This document shows, in pieces, positions 37,019 to 46,111 of a stretch of 64,000 nt of DNA. Every line of letters starts with the position of its first letter. Position 1 is the stretch's first letter. The stretch is from contig NZ_JAKFZN010000001.1 of the NCBI RefSeq assembly GCF_021654165.1, positions 1,054,001 through 1,118,000 on the forward strand, read 5' to 3'. The translations under genes and the position numbers were made by a program. The notes beneath the pieces are model-generated. The model was not told the origin of the DNA and did not search any database. It saw nothing but the letters and a program-made list of their open reading frames with translations. This DNA is from Nereida sp. MMG025 (GTDB lineage: Bacteria; Pseudomonadota; Alphaproteobacteria; Rhodobacterales; Rhodobacteraceae).

Positions 37019-38158
37019 ATGAGTTATCTCGAATATACCGTCCGCCAAACCCCCACAGGGGCGCGCAAGCTGCTTTACTTCAACTGGCCGCTGATCGTGT
37101 TGATTGTTGCCGTCGGCTGCGTGGGGTTTTTGATGCTTTACTCTGTTGCAGGCGGATCATGGACACCTTGGGCCATCGCACAGATGCAACGTTTTGCGCT
37201 TGGCATGACCTTGATGTTCATCGTGGCCCTGACCCCCATCTGGTTCTGGCGCAATACCGCAGGTGTGGCCTATCTGGCCTCGCTTATCCTGCTTGTGGTG
37301 GTTGAAATCATCGGTGATGTGGGCGGCGGGTCTCAGCGTTGGATCGATCTGGGCTTCATGCGGTTGCAACCCTCAGAGATGGCCAAAATAACGGTCGTGA
37401 TGCTGCTGGCGGCCTACTACGATTGGCTGCCCCCCGAAAAAGTCTCGCGCCCCTTCTGGATCATTGTTCCGCTGGTCTTCATTCTTCTGCCCGTCCTTTT
37501 GGTGCTGCGCCAACCTGATCTGGGCACGTCGCTTTTGATCATCATGGGCGGTGGTATCATGCTGTGGTTCGCGGGCGTCCATTGGGCTTATTTCGCAGGT
37601 GTCATCGCCACGGGCTGCGCCACGATCTACGCAGTGTTCGCCACCCGCGGCACGCCCCGTCAAATCCTGTCTGATTATCAGATGGACCGCATCGACACCT
37701 TCCTTGATCCCTCCGCTGATCCGCTTGGCGATGGCTATCACATCACCCAATCCAAAATTGCCCTTGGCTCTGGCGGCTGGACGGGACGCGGCTATATGCA
37801 AGGCACCCAAAGCCAACTGAATTTCCTGCCCGAAAAACACACCGACTTTATTTTCACCACCCTGGCCGAAGAATTCGGCTTTGTCGGCGCGATCTCTCTG
37901 CTGGCGCTTTACGGGCTTATCATCGCCTTCTGCGTGGTCTCTGCCATGCGGATGCGCGACCGTTTTGCCTCTCTGGTCACACTTGGCATCGCGGCCACTT
38001 TCTTTCTCTATTTCGCAGTGAATATGGGCATGGTGATGGGGCTGCTGCCCGTCGTGGGGGTGCCTTTGCCGCTGGTCAGTTACGGCGGGTCGGCAATGCT
38101 GGTTCTGCTGGTGGCCTTTGGCGTGGTTCAAAGCGCACATATCCATCGCGCAAGGTAG
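37019..38158 (+). CDS. rodA: Peptidoglycan glycosyltransferase RodA
   Basis: SEDS-family polymerase, 379 residues with about 10 hydrophobic helices. Typical blocks GGGSQRWIDLGFMRLQPSE, RQPDLGTSLLII, KIALGSGGWTGRGYMQG, QLNFLPEKHTDFIFTTLAEE and PVVGVPLPLVSYGGSAML are all present. It polymerises glycan strands in the elongasome with PBP2. Confidence 0.97.
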   Translation: MSYLEYTVRQTPTGARKLLYFNWPLIVLIVAVGCVGFLMLYSVAGGSWTPWAIAQMQRFALGMTLMFIVALTPIWFWRNTAGVAYLASLILLVVVEIIGDVGGGSQRWIDLGFMRLQPSEMAKITVVMLLAAYYDWLPPEKVSRPFWIIVPLVFILLPVLLVLRQPDLGTSLLIIMGGGIMLWFAGVHWAYFAGVIATGCATIYAVFATRGTPRQILSDYQMDRIDTFLDPSADPLGDGYHITQSKIALGSGGWTGRGYMQGTQSQLNFLPEKHTDFIFTTLAEEFGFVGAISLLALYGLIIAFCVVSAMRMRDRFASLVTLGIAATFFLYFAVNMGMVMGLLPVVGVPLPLVSYGGSAMLVLLVAFGVVQSAHIHRAR

Positions 38159-38166
38159 GACACGAC

Positions 38167-39099
38167 ATGACCCTCAATATCCTGTTTGCCGCAACCGATG
38201 CACGGTGGGACGAATACAAGGATGTGTTGCCACAGGCCTTCGCGCATGCGGGGCTGAAAACGGAATTGTCGCGCAACCATGCACCCGATCAGACCGATTA
38301 TATCGTCTACGCCCCCAATAGCCCGCTTCAGGATTTCACGCCCTATACCCGCGCCAAAGCCGTGCTGAACCTGTGGGCAGGCGTCGAAGAAGTCACCCAC
38401 AATCAAAGCCTCACCATCCCGCTTGTGCGGATGGTGGATCATGGGCTGACCCAAGGGATGGTCGAATGGGTCACAGGCCACACCCTGCGCCACCACCTCG
38501 GGATGGATGCGCATATCCTGGGCCAGGACGGGCAGTGGCGCAGCACTGTGCCTCCTCTGGCCGAAGACAGACGCGTCACCATCCTTGGCCTCGGCACACT
38601 CGGGACGGCCTGCGCACAGGCCCTTTGCGCCCTCGGCTTTCCCGTCACAGGATGGAGCCGCAGCCAAAAACACATCCACGGCATCCGCTGTCTGGCAGGG
38701 GGCGATGGCCTGCGCGAGGCGCTCAGCAGCGCCGATATCGTCATCCTTCTGGTCCCGCAAACAACCGCAACCATGAACCTGCTGAACGACGACCGTATCG
38801 CCCTGCTGCCCAAGGGCGCGATCGTGATCAACCCGGCCCGTGGTCCCGTGATCGACGATGACGCTCTGCTCGGGGCGCTCGACAGCGGCCACCTTGCCCA
38901 TGCCACACTCGATGTCTTTCGCACCGAACCCTTGCCGCCCGCGCATCGCTTCTGGACGCACCCGCAGGTCACTGTCACGCCCCATATCGCAAGCGTCACA
39001 CGGCCCAAAACCGCCGCCGCCGCCATCGCTGCCAATATCGCGCGCAACGAAGCTGGCAATGACATGATCGGCGTGGTGGATCGCGGTGCGGGGTATTAA
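38167..39099 (+). CDS. Glyoxylate/hydroxypyruvate reductase A-like D-2-hydroxyacid dehydrogenase
   Basis: A 310-residue NAD(P)H-dependent reductase with GhrA-like layout. Motifs: LNLWAGVEEVTHN (substrate loop), ILGLGTLGTACAQAL (Rossmann), SADIVILLVPQT, NPARGPVIDDDALL (catalytic Arg region), DVFRTEPLP (Glu) and TVTPHIASVT (His). It follows rodA by 8 bp, probably riding on the same transcript by chance; a link with cell shape is not expected. Confidence 0.88.
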   Translation: MTLNILFAATDARWDEYKDVLPQAFAHAGLKTELSRNHAPDQTDYIVYAPNSPLQDFTPYTRAKAVLNLWAGVEEVTHNQSLTIPLVRMVDHGLTQGMVEWVTGHTLRHHLGMDAHILGQDGQWRSTVPPLAEDRRVTILGLGTLGTACAQALCALGFPVTGWSRSQKHIHGIRCLAGGDGLREALSSADIVILLVPQTTATMNLLNDDRIALLPKGAIVINPARGPVIDDDALLGALDSGHLAHATLDVFRTEPLPPAHRFWTHPQVTVTPHIASVTRPKTAAAAIAANIARNEAGNDMIGVVDRGAGY

Positions 39100-39108
39100 C
39101 CCGTCACT

Positions 39109-39249
39109 TCAACGCCGGTAGGGTTTGGGCCTCCTGCCCGCCGCCGCACTACTTGCAACATCGGCAATACGCGCCGCGCGGGTCCGTGGCTGCTTGGCCG
39201 TTTTGATCCACTCCAATGTGCCGCGCTTCACGGCCGCTTCTTTTGCCAT
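39109..39249 (-). pseudogene. Remnant of a YdeI/OmpD-associated-family protein (C-terminal end only)
   Basis: A 46-residue frame on the minus strand reads MAKEAAVKRGTLEWIKTAKQ, then PRTRAARIADVASSAAAGRR. This resembles the C-terminal helical end of YdeI-type proteins (W-I--AK---TRA-RI), which are normally close to 190 residues. The rest of the gene is absent, the preceding sequence being the 3' end of the ASCH gene. I read it as a decayed fragment; a short expressed protein is the alternative. Confidence 0.5.
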
Positions 39250-39261
39250 CAACCGTCCATC

Positions 39262-39672
39262 TCACATTTGCTCAGACGCCAGATCCTCGACCATTTCGAA
39301 CCGCTCCCATAACACGGGCATGTCAGGGGCGAAAACGCCTGCTCTTCGAAAAAAGGCCTCATGATCGCGACGCCACCCCGCAAGATCATCGTTCTCACCT
39401 TCCATCAACGCCATCTCTTCGGTCAGCGTCTCAAAGGTGCAGGTCACAAGCTCCAGCGTTCTGATCACAACAGCAGGCGTGCCGTCCCATGTCAGCGCAA
39501 TATCGCATCGCCCGATGACGGGCGGCGCCTCAAGGGTGGCCAAAGACGAACAGGTCGCGCGTTTCTTACCAGATCGCACAAGGCGCAAAAGCTGCGCGCA
39601 CAGCTCTGGACCATCGCCAAACCGGAATGTCTCGGCATCGGGGTAACGCAGTTGCAAATCCGCCGTGGTCAT
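39262..39672 (-). CDS. ASCH-domain protein
   Basis: A 136-residue protein of the ASCH (PUA-like, RNA-binding) fold. Pattern: FRFGDGPELCAQLLRLVRSG, GKKRATCSSL, ALTWDGTPAVVIRTLELV, FEEV-like FETLTEEMA, and FFRRAGVFAPDMPVLWERFEMV. Start ATG 39672 has GGGAGAG upstream; an earlier in-frame start would add 11 unneeded residues. A role as RNA-binding regulator or amidohydrolase has been suggested for ASCH proteins; none is proven here. Confidence 0.85.
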   Translation of the reverse strand: MTTADLQLRYPDAETFRFGDGPELCAQLLRLVRSGKKRATCSSLATLEAPPVIGRCDIALTWDGTPAVVIRTLELVTCTFETLTEEMALMEGENDDLAGWRRDHEAFFRRAGVFAPDMPVLWERFEMVEDLASEQM

Positions 39673-39730
39673 CCAGTTGCTCTCCCGTAAGGACCTGCTC
39701 CGCATTAACCTTAACGCGCCCGCCCTGTCC

Positions 39731-39835
39731 CTTCATTGTTGCCCCAAATACCTTTTCGGATCGCACGCAAGGAAACGGGACGTTAACGAAAGTGTCTGAC
39801 GCATTGCCATACCGTGAGCAGACGCTAGGCCATAC
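39731..39835 (+). repeat. Dispersed intergenic element, copy 2, with GACGCATTGCCATAC part
   Basis: CTTCATTGTTG then CCCCAAATACC at 39731-39752, followed after about 40 bases by TGTCTGACGCATTGCCATAC (39793-39812), and a second GCCATAC at 39829-39835. Both halves match the panC-panB intergenic region (13549 and 13631) in the same order and orientation. Confidence 0.65.
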
Positions 39836-39859
39836 GCCCTGTCCGACGGTTTTCGGGCC

Positions 39860-42652
39860 CTAATGCGCCTGCGCCCAGTTCGCGCCCTGACCTGCGTCCA
39901 CCACCAATGGCACGTCAAATTTCACCGCCGGCATCGCCGCATTTTCCATCACATCGCGGGCACGTTCTGTCAGGGTATCAACCGCGTCCTCGGCCACCTC
40001 GAAAAGCAATTCGTCATGGACTTGAAGCAGCATTTTCGCAGGCAAATCCTTGATCGCATCAGGCATCCTGATCATCGCGCGACGGATCACATCAGCCGCC
40101 GTTCCCTGAATGGGCGCGTTGATCGCAGCGCGTTGCGCAAAGCCCGCTCGCGGCCCTTTGGCCGCGATTTCAGGCGTATGGATTTTGCGTCCAAACAGGG
40201 TTTGAACATACAGGTTTTCTTTGGCGAAGCCCTTGGTTTCATTCATATAATCTTTGATCCCCGGGAACCGCTCAAAGTATCGGTCAATAAACCCTTGCGC
40301 CTCTGCGCGCGGGATGCGCAGGTTACGGGCCAGACCGAACCCGCTGATCCCGTAGATGACCCCAAAGTTGATCGCTTTGGCCTGACGGCGCACATCCGGC
40401 GTCATTTCATCCATCGGCACATTGAACATCTCGGATGCGGTCATTGCGTGAATATCATGGCCATCCTTGAAGGCCTGCTTCAGCTCTGGAATATCCGCGA
40501 TGTGGGCCAAAATCCGCAGCTCGATCTGGCTATAGTCCAACGCCACCAGAACCTTGCCTTCTTCGGCCACAAAAGCCTCCCGAATGCGGCGGCCTTCTTC
40601 ACTTCGGATCGGAATGTTTTGCAAATTCGGATCCGTCGACGCCAACCGCCCCGTGTTGGCACCCGCGATGGAATATGAGGTATGAACGCGCCCTGTGTCC
40701 TTGTTTATATGGTCCTGCAGCGCATCGGTGTAGGTGGATTTCAGCTTGCTGAGCTGCCGCCAATCCAGCACCCGCGCGGGCAGTTCGTGTTCGGTCGCAA
40801 GATCCTCAAGCACATCTGCACCCGTGGCATAGGCACCCGTTTTACCTTTTTTGCCGCCTTCAATGCCCATCTCGTCGAACAGGATTTCACCCAGTTGCTT
40901 GGGCGATCCCACATTGAATGACCGCCCCGCAAGCTCGTGGATTTCCGCCTCAAGCCCTGCCATTTTTTGCGCAAACGCATTGGACATGCGGCTCAGCGTA
41001 TCGCGGTCAACTTTGACGCCTGTCCGCTCCATCGCGGCCAGCACCGGCACAAGCGGCCGTTCCAGCGTCTCATAGACAGTGGTGACCTTGGCCCCGTGCA
41101 ATCGCGGCTTGAACGTCTGCCACAAACGCAACGTGATATCCGCATCCTCGGCGGCATAAGCAACAGCATCCTCAACCGGCACACGGTCAAAGGTTTTCGC
41201 GGATTTGCCCGTCCCCAATAGCGGTTTGATCGGGATCGGCGTATGCCCCAAATACCGCTCGGACAAAGCGTCCATCGCATGATTATGAAGGCCAGCATGC
41301 AGCGCATAGCTCAGCAGCATAGTGTCATCAATCGGTGCGACAGCAATGCCGTCATTGGCAAAAATCTTGGCGTCATACTTCATGTTTTGCCCGATTTTGA
41401 TGATGCTCGGGTCTTCCAGAACGGGTTTGAGCATTGCCAGACATTCGGCTTTATCCATCTGCCCGTCGGCCAGCGCATCATCGCCAAACAGATCATCCGC
41501 AGCGCCGCCTTTGTGGGTCAACGGAATGTAACAGGCCTGCCCTGCCTCCACGCACAGGCTGATCCCCACCAGCTCGGCGATCATCTCGTTCAAGGCGGTG
41601 GTCTCTGTATCCACCGCCACATAGCCGCGCGCATAAATGCGGTCGATCCAGACCTGCAAAGCCGCGGCGTCTTTGACCCACTCGTATTTTTCTGCATCAA
41701 AGGGCAGGTCGACAACATCGGGCGCATCCGCACTGGCCGCTGGTGTATCCTCGATCACAGGGGCTTCGGCCCCCAAAGTTTCGGAGATACGCTTGGTCAG
41801 TGTGCGAAACTCCATCTCTGCCAAAAAGCCAAGCAGCTTGTCGGGGTCGGGGTCGCGCACCTCAAGATCATCAAGCCCATAGTCCAGTGGCGTCTGGTCG
41901 TCCAAGGTGACAAGGCGTTTGGACAGCTCAATCTGTTCGCGGTGGTTGATCAGTGTTTCGCGGCGCTTGGGCTGCTTAATCTCTTCCGCGCGGTCCAGCA
42001 GCGTTTCCAGATCGCCGTATTCGTTGATCAGCAAAGCGGCTGTTTTCACACCGATCCCGGGCGCGCCTGGCACGTTGTCAACGCTGTCGCCGGCAAGGGC
42101 TTGCACATCAACCACACGGTCAGGACCGACACCAAACTTGGCTTCCACCCCTTCGCTGTCGATGCGGTTGTTTTTCATCGCGTCGAACATCTCGACGCCG
42201 CCGCCCACCAGCTGCATCAGGTCTTTGTCGCTTGAGATGATCGTGCACCGCCCGCCCGCTTCACGCGCCATACGGGCCAGCGTGGCGATGATATCATCGG
42301 CCTCATAGCCCTCTTGTTCCTTGCACGCGATGTTGAAGGCTTCCGTCGCTTGGCGCGTCAAAGGGATTTGCGGGCGCAGGTCTTCGGGCATCGCATCGCG
42401 ATTGGCCTTGTAAAGGTCATACATGTCGTTGCGAAACGTATGGCTGCCCTTGTCAAAGATGACCGCAACATGGGTCACATCACCGCCCGCGTTCCCTTCG
42501 ACATAGCGTTGCAGCATGTTGCAAAAGCCAGACACCGCCCCGATGGGCAAACCATCGGACTTGCGCGTCAAAGGTGGCAATGCGTGATACGCGCGAAAGA
42601 TAAACGCCGAACCGTCGATCAGATGAAGATGGCAGCCTTTTCCGAAGGTCAT
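39860..42652 (-). CDS. polA: DNA polymerase I
   Basis: Repair and Okazaki-fragment polymerase, 930 residues with three domains. 5' nuclease (about 1-300: LHLIDGSAFIFRAYHAL, EGYEADDIIATLA, SSDKDLMQL). 3'-5' exonuclease (about 330-510), with acidic residues kept in VAVDTETTALN, GQNMKYDAKIF and YAAEDADITLR, so proofreading looks active. Family A polymerase (about 550-930), with LVALDYSQIELR, RRQAKAINFGVIYGISGFG and LLQVHDELLFEV. Transcribed alone on the minus strand. Confidence 0.98.
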   Translation of the reverse strand: MTFGKGCHLHLIDGSAFIFRAYHALPPLTRKSDGLPIGAVSGFCNMLQRYVEGNAGGDVTHVAVIFDKGSHTFRNDMYDLYKANRDAMPEDLRPQIPLTRQATEAFNIACKEQEGYEADDIIATLARMAREAGGRCTIISSDKDLMQLVGGGVEMFDAMKNNRIDSEGVEAKFGVGPDRVVDVQALAGDSVDNVPGAPGIGVKTAALLINEYGDLETLLDRAEEIKQPKRRETLINHREQIELSKRLVTLDDQTPLDYGLDDLEVRDPDPDKLLGFLAEMEFRTLTKRISETLGAEAPVIEDTPAASADAPDVVDLPFDAEKYEWVKDAAALQVWIDRIYARGYVAVDTETTALNEMIAELVGISLCVEAGQACYIPLTHKGGAADDLFGDDALADGQMDKAECLAMLKPVLEDPSIIKIGQNMKYDAKIFANDGIAVAPIDDTMLLSYALHAGLHNHAMDALSERYLGHTPIPIKPLLGTGKSAKTFDRVPVEDAVAYAAEDADITLRLWQTFKPRLHGAKVTTVYETLERPLVPVLAAMERTGVKVDRDTLSRMSNAFAQKMAGLEAEIHELAGRSFNVGSPKQLGEILFDEMGIEGGKKGKTGAYATGADVLEDLATEHELPARVLDWRQLSKLKSTYTDALQDHINKDTGRVHTSYSIAGANTGRLASTDPNLQNIPIRSEEGRRIREAFVAEEGKVLVALDYSQIELRILAHIADIPELKQAFKDGHDIHAMTASEMFNVPMDEMTPDVRRQAKAINFGVIYGISGFGLARNLRIPRAEAQGFIDRYFERFPGIKDYMNETKGFAKENLYVQTLFGRKIHTPEIAAKGPRAGFAQRAAINAPIQGTAADVIRRAMIRMPDAIKDLPAKMLLQVHDELLFEVAEDAVDTLTERARDVMENAAMPAVKFDVPLVVDAGQGANWAQAH

Positions 42653-42708
42653 ATCGCGTGCTCCTGATGATTCAGCCGCACCCTAGCCCAGTCGGAAAGC
42701 GGGTTAAA

Positions 42709-42888
42709 TCAGACTTTGCCTTCGAAATCGCGATGGATCAGCTTTGCATCGCAATACGGACATTCAACAAAGCCTGTGTCGGTCGGGATCTGCAGCCAGA
42801 CACGCGGATGGCCAAGCGCCCCTTCGCCACCGTCACAAGCCACGCGATATTGGTCAACAATACGGGTTTCGGGGGCTTCAGTTGCCAT
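42709..42888 (-). CDS. Zinc-finger (zf-CHCC) domain protein
   Basis: A 59-residue protein with the CHCC zinc-binding pattern of the NDUFS6-like family: YRVACDGG, LGHPRVWLQI and FVECPYCDAKL. The Cys-His-Cys-Cys ligands are all present. ATG 42888 has AAGGA at the right spacing. Alphaproteobacterial homologues of this domain are associated with complex I assembly or structure; that is family knowledge. It starts divergently 88 bp from the ABC ATPase gene. Confidence 0.9.
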   Translation of the reverse strand: MATEAPETRIVDQYRVACDGGEGALGHPRVWLQIPTDTGFVECPYCDAKLIHRDFEGKV

Positions 42889-42976
42889 AGGTATTCGTCC
42901 TTGCTTGCCGCGGGCATCGCCCCGCTTTAGATCAGCCGCTAAGATAGCCATTCCACGCGCAGGAGCAAGGGACGAC

Positions 42977-43891
42977 ATGACACAAGCCGCAATCGAAATC
43001 ACAGGGCTTCGCAAGACGTATTCCGGCGGTCATGAGGCGCTCAAGGGCGTGGACCTGACCATTCCGCGCGGATCAATCTTCGGACTGCTCGGGCCCAACG
43101 GTGCGGGCAAGTCGACCTTGATCAACATCCTTGCGGGATTGGTTGTCAAAACATCGGGCAACGTCAAAATCTGGGGCTTTGATCAGGATCTCAACCCGCG
43201 CCAGTCGCGCGCATCCATCGGCGTGATGCCACAAGAACTCAACCTCGATCCCTTCTTTACCGCACGCGGGGCCCTTGATGTGCAAGCAGGCCTGTACGGC
43301 GTGCCCAAGTCAGAGCGCCGCACAGATCAAATCCTCGATATCATCGGGCTAAGCGATAAGGCGGATGCCTATGCGCGGTCACTGTCTGGCGGCATGCGAC
43401 GGCGCCTACTGTTGGGCAAAGCATTGGTCCACACGCCACATGTGCTGGTACTGGACGAGCCGACCGCAGGCGTGGATATCGAATTGCGCAACATGCTATG
43501 GGACAATGTCCGCAAGCTAAACGCCCAAGGCATGACAATTATCCTCACCACCCATTATCTTGAAGAAGCCGAACAGATGTGCGACGAAATCGCCATCATC
43601 AACCACGGTGAAAAAGTAGCTCAGGACAGCACCGCGAACCTGCTTGGCCAGATTGATGCAAAAACGATGGTCATCACACCCTCCGACGCCGCGCAGGGGA
43701 CGATCGCTTTGCCCCAAGGTGTCGAACTGACCCGCCGCGAAACAGGCACACTCGCCTTTGCCTACGACCGCAAACGCACCAAGGCCGAAGATATCCTCTC
43801 AGCCGTGCATAAGGCAGGCATTTCGATTGAAGATGTCAAAACGGAAGAAGCCGATCTGGAAGACGTGTTTTTAACCCTCACCAAAACCTGA
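42977..43891 (+). CDS. ABC transporter ATPase, ABC-2 type, without adjacent permease
   Basis: A 304-residue ATPase: Walker A GPNGAGKST, signature LSGGMRRRLLLGKAL, Walker B VLVLDEPTAGVD, switch His in LTTHYLEEAEQM, then a C-terminal domain typical of CcmA/NodI/YadG-type exporters. The start ATG 42977 follows AGGAG and AAGGGA. ABC-2 ATPases usually have their permease next door; here the gene is followed at 3 bp by a repeat element and then opposite-strand genes, so the partner is elsewhere or was displaced. Confidence 0.92.
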   Translation: MTQAAIEITGLRKTYSGGHEALKGVDLTIPRGSIFGLLGPNGAGKSTLINILAGLVVKTSGNVKIWGFDQDLNPRQSRASIGVMPQELNLDPFFTARGALDVQAGLYGVPKSERRTDQILDIIGLSDKADAYARSLSGGMRRRLLLGKALVHTPHVLVLDEPTAGVDIELRNMLWDNVRKLNAQGMTIILTTHYLEEAEQMCDEIAIINHGEKVAQDSTANLLGQIDAKTMVITPSDAAQGTIALPQGVELTRRETGTLAFAYDRKRTKAEDILSAVHKAGISIEDVKTEEADLEDVFLTLTKT

Positions 43892-43893
43892 GC

Positions 43894-43983
43894 CTTCATT
43901 GTTGCCTCAAATACCTCGGGGGTGAATTGAGCTTTGCTCAAGAGGGGGCTGGCCCCCTTTGCCCGCCCGCCGCAGGCGCAGCG
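43894..43983 (+). repeat. Dispersed intergenic element, copy 3 (long form, two hairpins)
   Basis: Starts CTTCATTGTTGCCTC. The 51 bases 43908-43958 are identical to the reverse complement of 46951-47001. It contains two perfect hairpins: TTGAGC-TTT-GCTCAA (43927-43941) and GGGGGC-TG-GCCCCC, followed by the GC-rich GCCCGCCGCAGGCGC-like end. Together with the inverted copy it brackets the HIT, glycosyltransferase and sulfotransferase genes. Confidence 0.9.
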
Positions 43984-43988
43984 CTAAT

Positions 43989-44384
43989 TTAGCTGGCAGG
44001 CTGCAACATCCGACCCAATCGACGACCCGCTACAATATGCACATGCAAATGTGGCACTTCCTGAACACCATCCTCACCCGCATTCGACAACAAACGATAG
44101 CCATTTCCCCCTTCACCCGGCTGCACTCCAAGCTGTGCGCAGACCTTGCCAATCGTTCGGGTGAAGTCGGCTATCTCGGCATCTGACGCTTCAAGGGCAA
44201 AGTGATCAAAACACACATATGGCCCCTTTGGAATAACCAGCACATGATGGGGCGCTTGCGGATATAGATCTGCAAATGCCAGCGCATGGTCGGTTTCCAT
44301 TACCGTATTATTGGGGATTTCACCGCGCAGGATTTTGGCAAAAATATTCTGGTCGTCATAGGCATAAGCCATGGGCGTGCTCAT
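43989..44384 (-). CDS. HIT-family (histidine triad) nucleotide-binding protein
   Basis: A 131-residue HINT-like nucleotide hydrolase or transferase. Conserved DQNIFAKILRGEIPNN at the N-terminus, HHVLVIPKGPY in the middle and the histidine triad HLHVHIVAGRRLGRML at the end. It lies 6 bp downstream of the glycosyltransferase gene on the minus strand and ends next to the repeat element. Confidence 0.95.
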   Translation of the reverse strand: MSTPMAYAYDDQNIFAKILRGEIPNNTVMETDHALAFADLYPQAPHHVLVIPKGPYVCFDHFALEASDAEIADFTRTIGKVCAQLGVQPGEGGNGYRLLSNAGEDGVQEVPHLHVHIVAGRRLGRMLQPAS

Positions 44385-44390
44385 CTTTCA

Positions 44391-45968
44391 TCAGTCTACA
44401 AATAGATATTCCATCGCCGCAATATCGCGCGCTTTTTCCACGGAGATGTCAAGAAATTCCGAAAGCGGCTCTGCGTTCTCCTCGGGCGAGACGCGTTCAC
44501 GCAAGCGGTAGTGATTGGGAAAATCATTGTCGCGAATACGATCACTCTCAAACGTCACGTCATATCGAATTGTGGGCAGCAATGACTTGATCGTCTCCTC
44601 GGGTGTATCCTCCCCCGCCAGTCCGACCCGTGTGGCATGCCCAATGAGATAGGCATCCGAGAATTCACATTCGATCTCCAACAGTTTTGTTTTGGAGCGG
44701 TCGGAATAAAAATCCTGCAACAAATCGATATTGGCGGTATCAAGACAAATGATCATGCGGTCCGTTTCATGGTAATCAAACAGCATGCGCATCAAAGCAC
44801 GGCGGTGACGTGTCCGCTTGCCAAGCGTGCTTTGTATGCCCCCCAAATCAGGAAGCTCGGTATTCTCCTCAGAAAACAGATATTCAATCGCAGGAACATT
44901 GGTCTCTTGGCGTATGCGGTGCAAAAGCCGCTTGGCCACATGCCATTTCTTGCATGCAATGATCATCAATTCACGGTCCCGTCCAAGGGTGCTTTCCGTC
45001 TCCCAGAACCGCGGCGCAAACCGCCGTCCGATACGTCCCCGTCCAGATAGAAACTTGAACAAACTGCGCCCCTCGCCCGAAATCTGGAATTCGGCACTCT
45101 CATTGGCATAGACCTCGCCCAACCGCTTCTTAAGGTCCTTCGCTTCAGGGCTGATCTTACGGGCAAACAGGAAGTCCTGACTGAGCAAAAGATCATAGTG
45201 GTCGTTGTAAAAAGTCACAGGCATTCCGTAGTCGGTGAACATCAGAAACGTCAGCGTCCGACATTCAATTTCATCCTCTGGCACAACATGACGGACCAAC
45301 GTCTGAAAAAAGGTCTCGTCAGGGATCCAGGTCGTGGAAAAGAATCGCATCACGTCTTTACGTTCACGCGTGAAATCCAAAATCCATTCGATCGTCCTGC
45401 GCCGCAGACACCACCACTGCGACCCGATCTGCACCTGAATGTCGCTCGGCACTTCACGCGTCAGCCCAAATTTTTCTTGCAACGCAAAGCTGCCGTAAAA
45501 TAGTTTTTTCTGAGTGCGTTCATTGAAATAGTGTCGGTAAATCAGCCGTTCTTCTTTCCAGCCCGTCTTGATCCAGTCGCTTTCGAAATAGTCAAAAGAC
45601 TCGATGTAATCTTTGTCATGCGTATCAAGAAATTCATGGATGTATTTGGCGGATTTGATCACCATGCAATCGCCGGACACCATGTAGAAATGCGTGGCAC
45701 GGGGAAAGGCGTTCACTGCCGCTTCAATCGCATAAAGCGTGGCCTGGACCAACGACCATTCCCCCCACCCGCAGCGGATGCGTTTTCGGGCAAATGTCAC
45801 ATTGGGATTGTCTGCCAAAGCCGCTGTGATTTTGGCAAAATGCTCGCGTTTGGCACTCGCATCAAAATGAATCGCGATATAGTCGCCAACGGCCGTTAAT
45901 TGCTTGGCCTGCGCGATAATCGCGTCAGGATCTTTGTGACACAACAGAATGAAGGCGATTTTTGCCAT
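44391..45968 (-). CDS. GT14-like (core-2/I-branching) glycosyltransferase with C-terminal DUF5928-like domain
   Basis: A 525-residue cytoplasmic or membrane-peripheral protein. The N-terminal half resembles the beta-1,6-N-acetylglucosaminyltransferase family: AFILLCHKDPDAIIAQ, IAIHFDASAKRE, RCGWGEWSLVQATLYAI, FYMVSGDCMVIKSA and QWWCLRRRTIEWIL with PDETFFQTL. The C-terminal part (about 330-525) starts RELMIIACKKWHVAKRLL and has no catalytic motif I know. ATG 45968 is preferred over a TTG 21 bases upstream. Together with the divergent sulfotransferase it suggests a sulfated surface glycan. Base composition is visibly less GC-rich than in neighbouring housekeeping genes. Confidence 0.82.
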   Translation of the reverse strand: MAKIAFILLCHKDPDAIIAQAKQLTAVGDYIAIHFDASAKREHFAKITAALADNPNVTFARKRIRCGWGEWSLVQATLYAIEAAVNAFPRATHFYMVSGDCMVIKSAKYIHEFLDTHDKDYIESFDYFESDWIKTGWKEERLIYRHYFNERTQKKLFYGSFALQEKFGLTREVPSDIQVQIGSQWWCLRRRTIEWILDFTRERKDVMRFFSTTWIPDETFFQTLVRHVVPEDEIECRTLTFLMFTDYGMPVTFYNDHYDLLLSQDFLFARKISPEAKDLKKRLGEVYANESAEFQISGEGRSLFKFLSGRGRIGRRFAPRFWETESTLGRDRELMIIACKKWHVAKRLLHRIRQETNVPAIEYLFSEENTELPDLGGIQSTLGKRTRHRRALMRMLFDYHETDRMIICLDTANIDLLQDFYSDRSKTKLLEIECEFSDAYLIGHATRVGLAGEDTPEETIKSLLPTIRYDVTFESDRIRDNDFPNHYRLRERVSPEENAEPLSEFLDISVEKARDIAAMEYLFVD

Positions 45969-46111
45969 ATTCGAACCAATAATCCTCAAATTAGATGGAT
46001 TGCTTAGCCTAGATAACGTGAACAGACATTGAATAAACAGGGTTTCTTTGCTTTTTTGTGCGCAAAGATGGTGTTACGCAAACGTAAGCACCCTAAAGAG
46101 GTAGTAGTATT

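Noticed and set aside
36032-37048. 338-codon antisense frame in mrdA
   Set aside because: Shadow of the PBP2 gene, whose catalytic motifs are all on the plus strand.
41243-42235. 330-codon antisense frame inside polA
   Set aside because: polA is clearly coding on the minus strand; the opposite frame has no recognisable motif.
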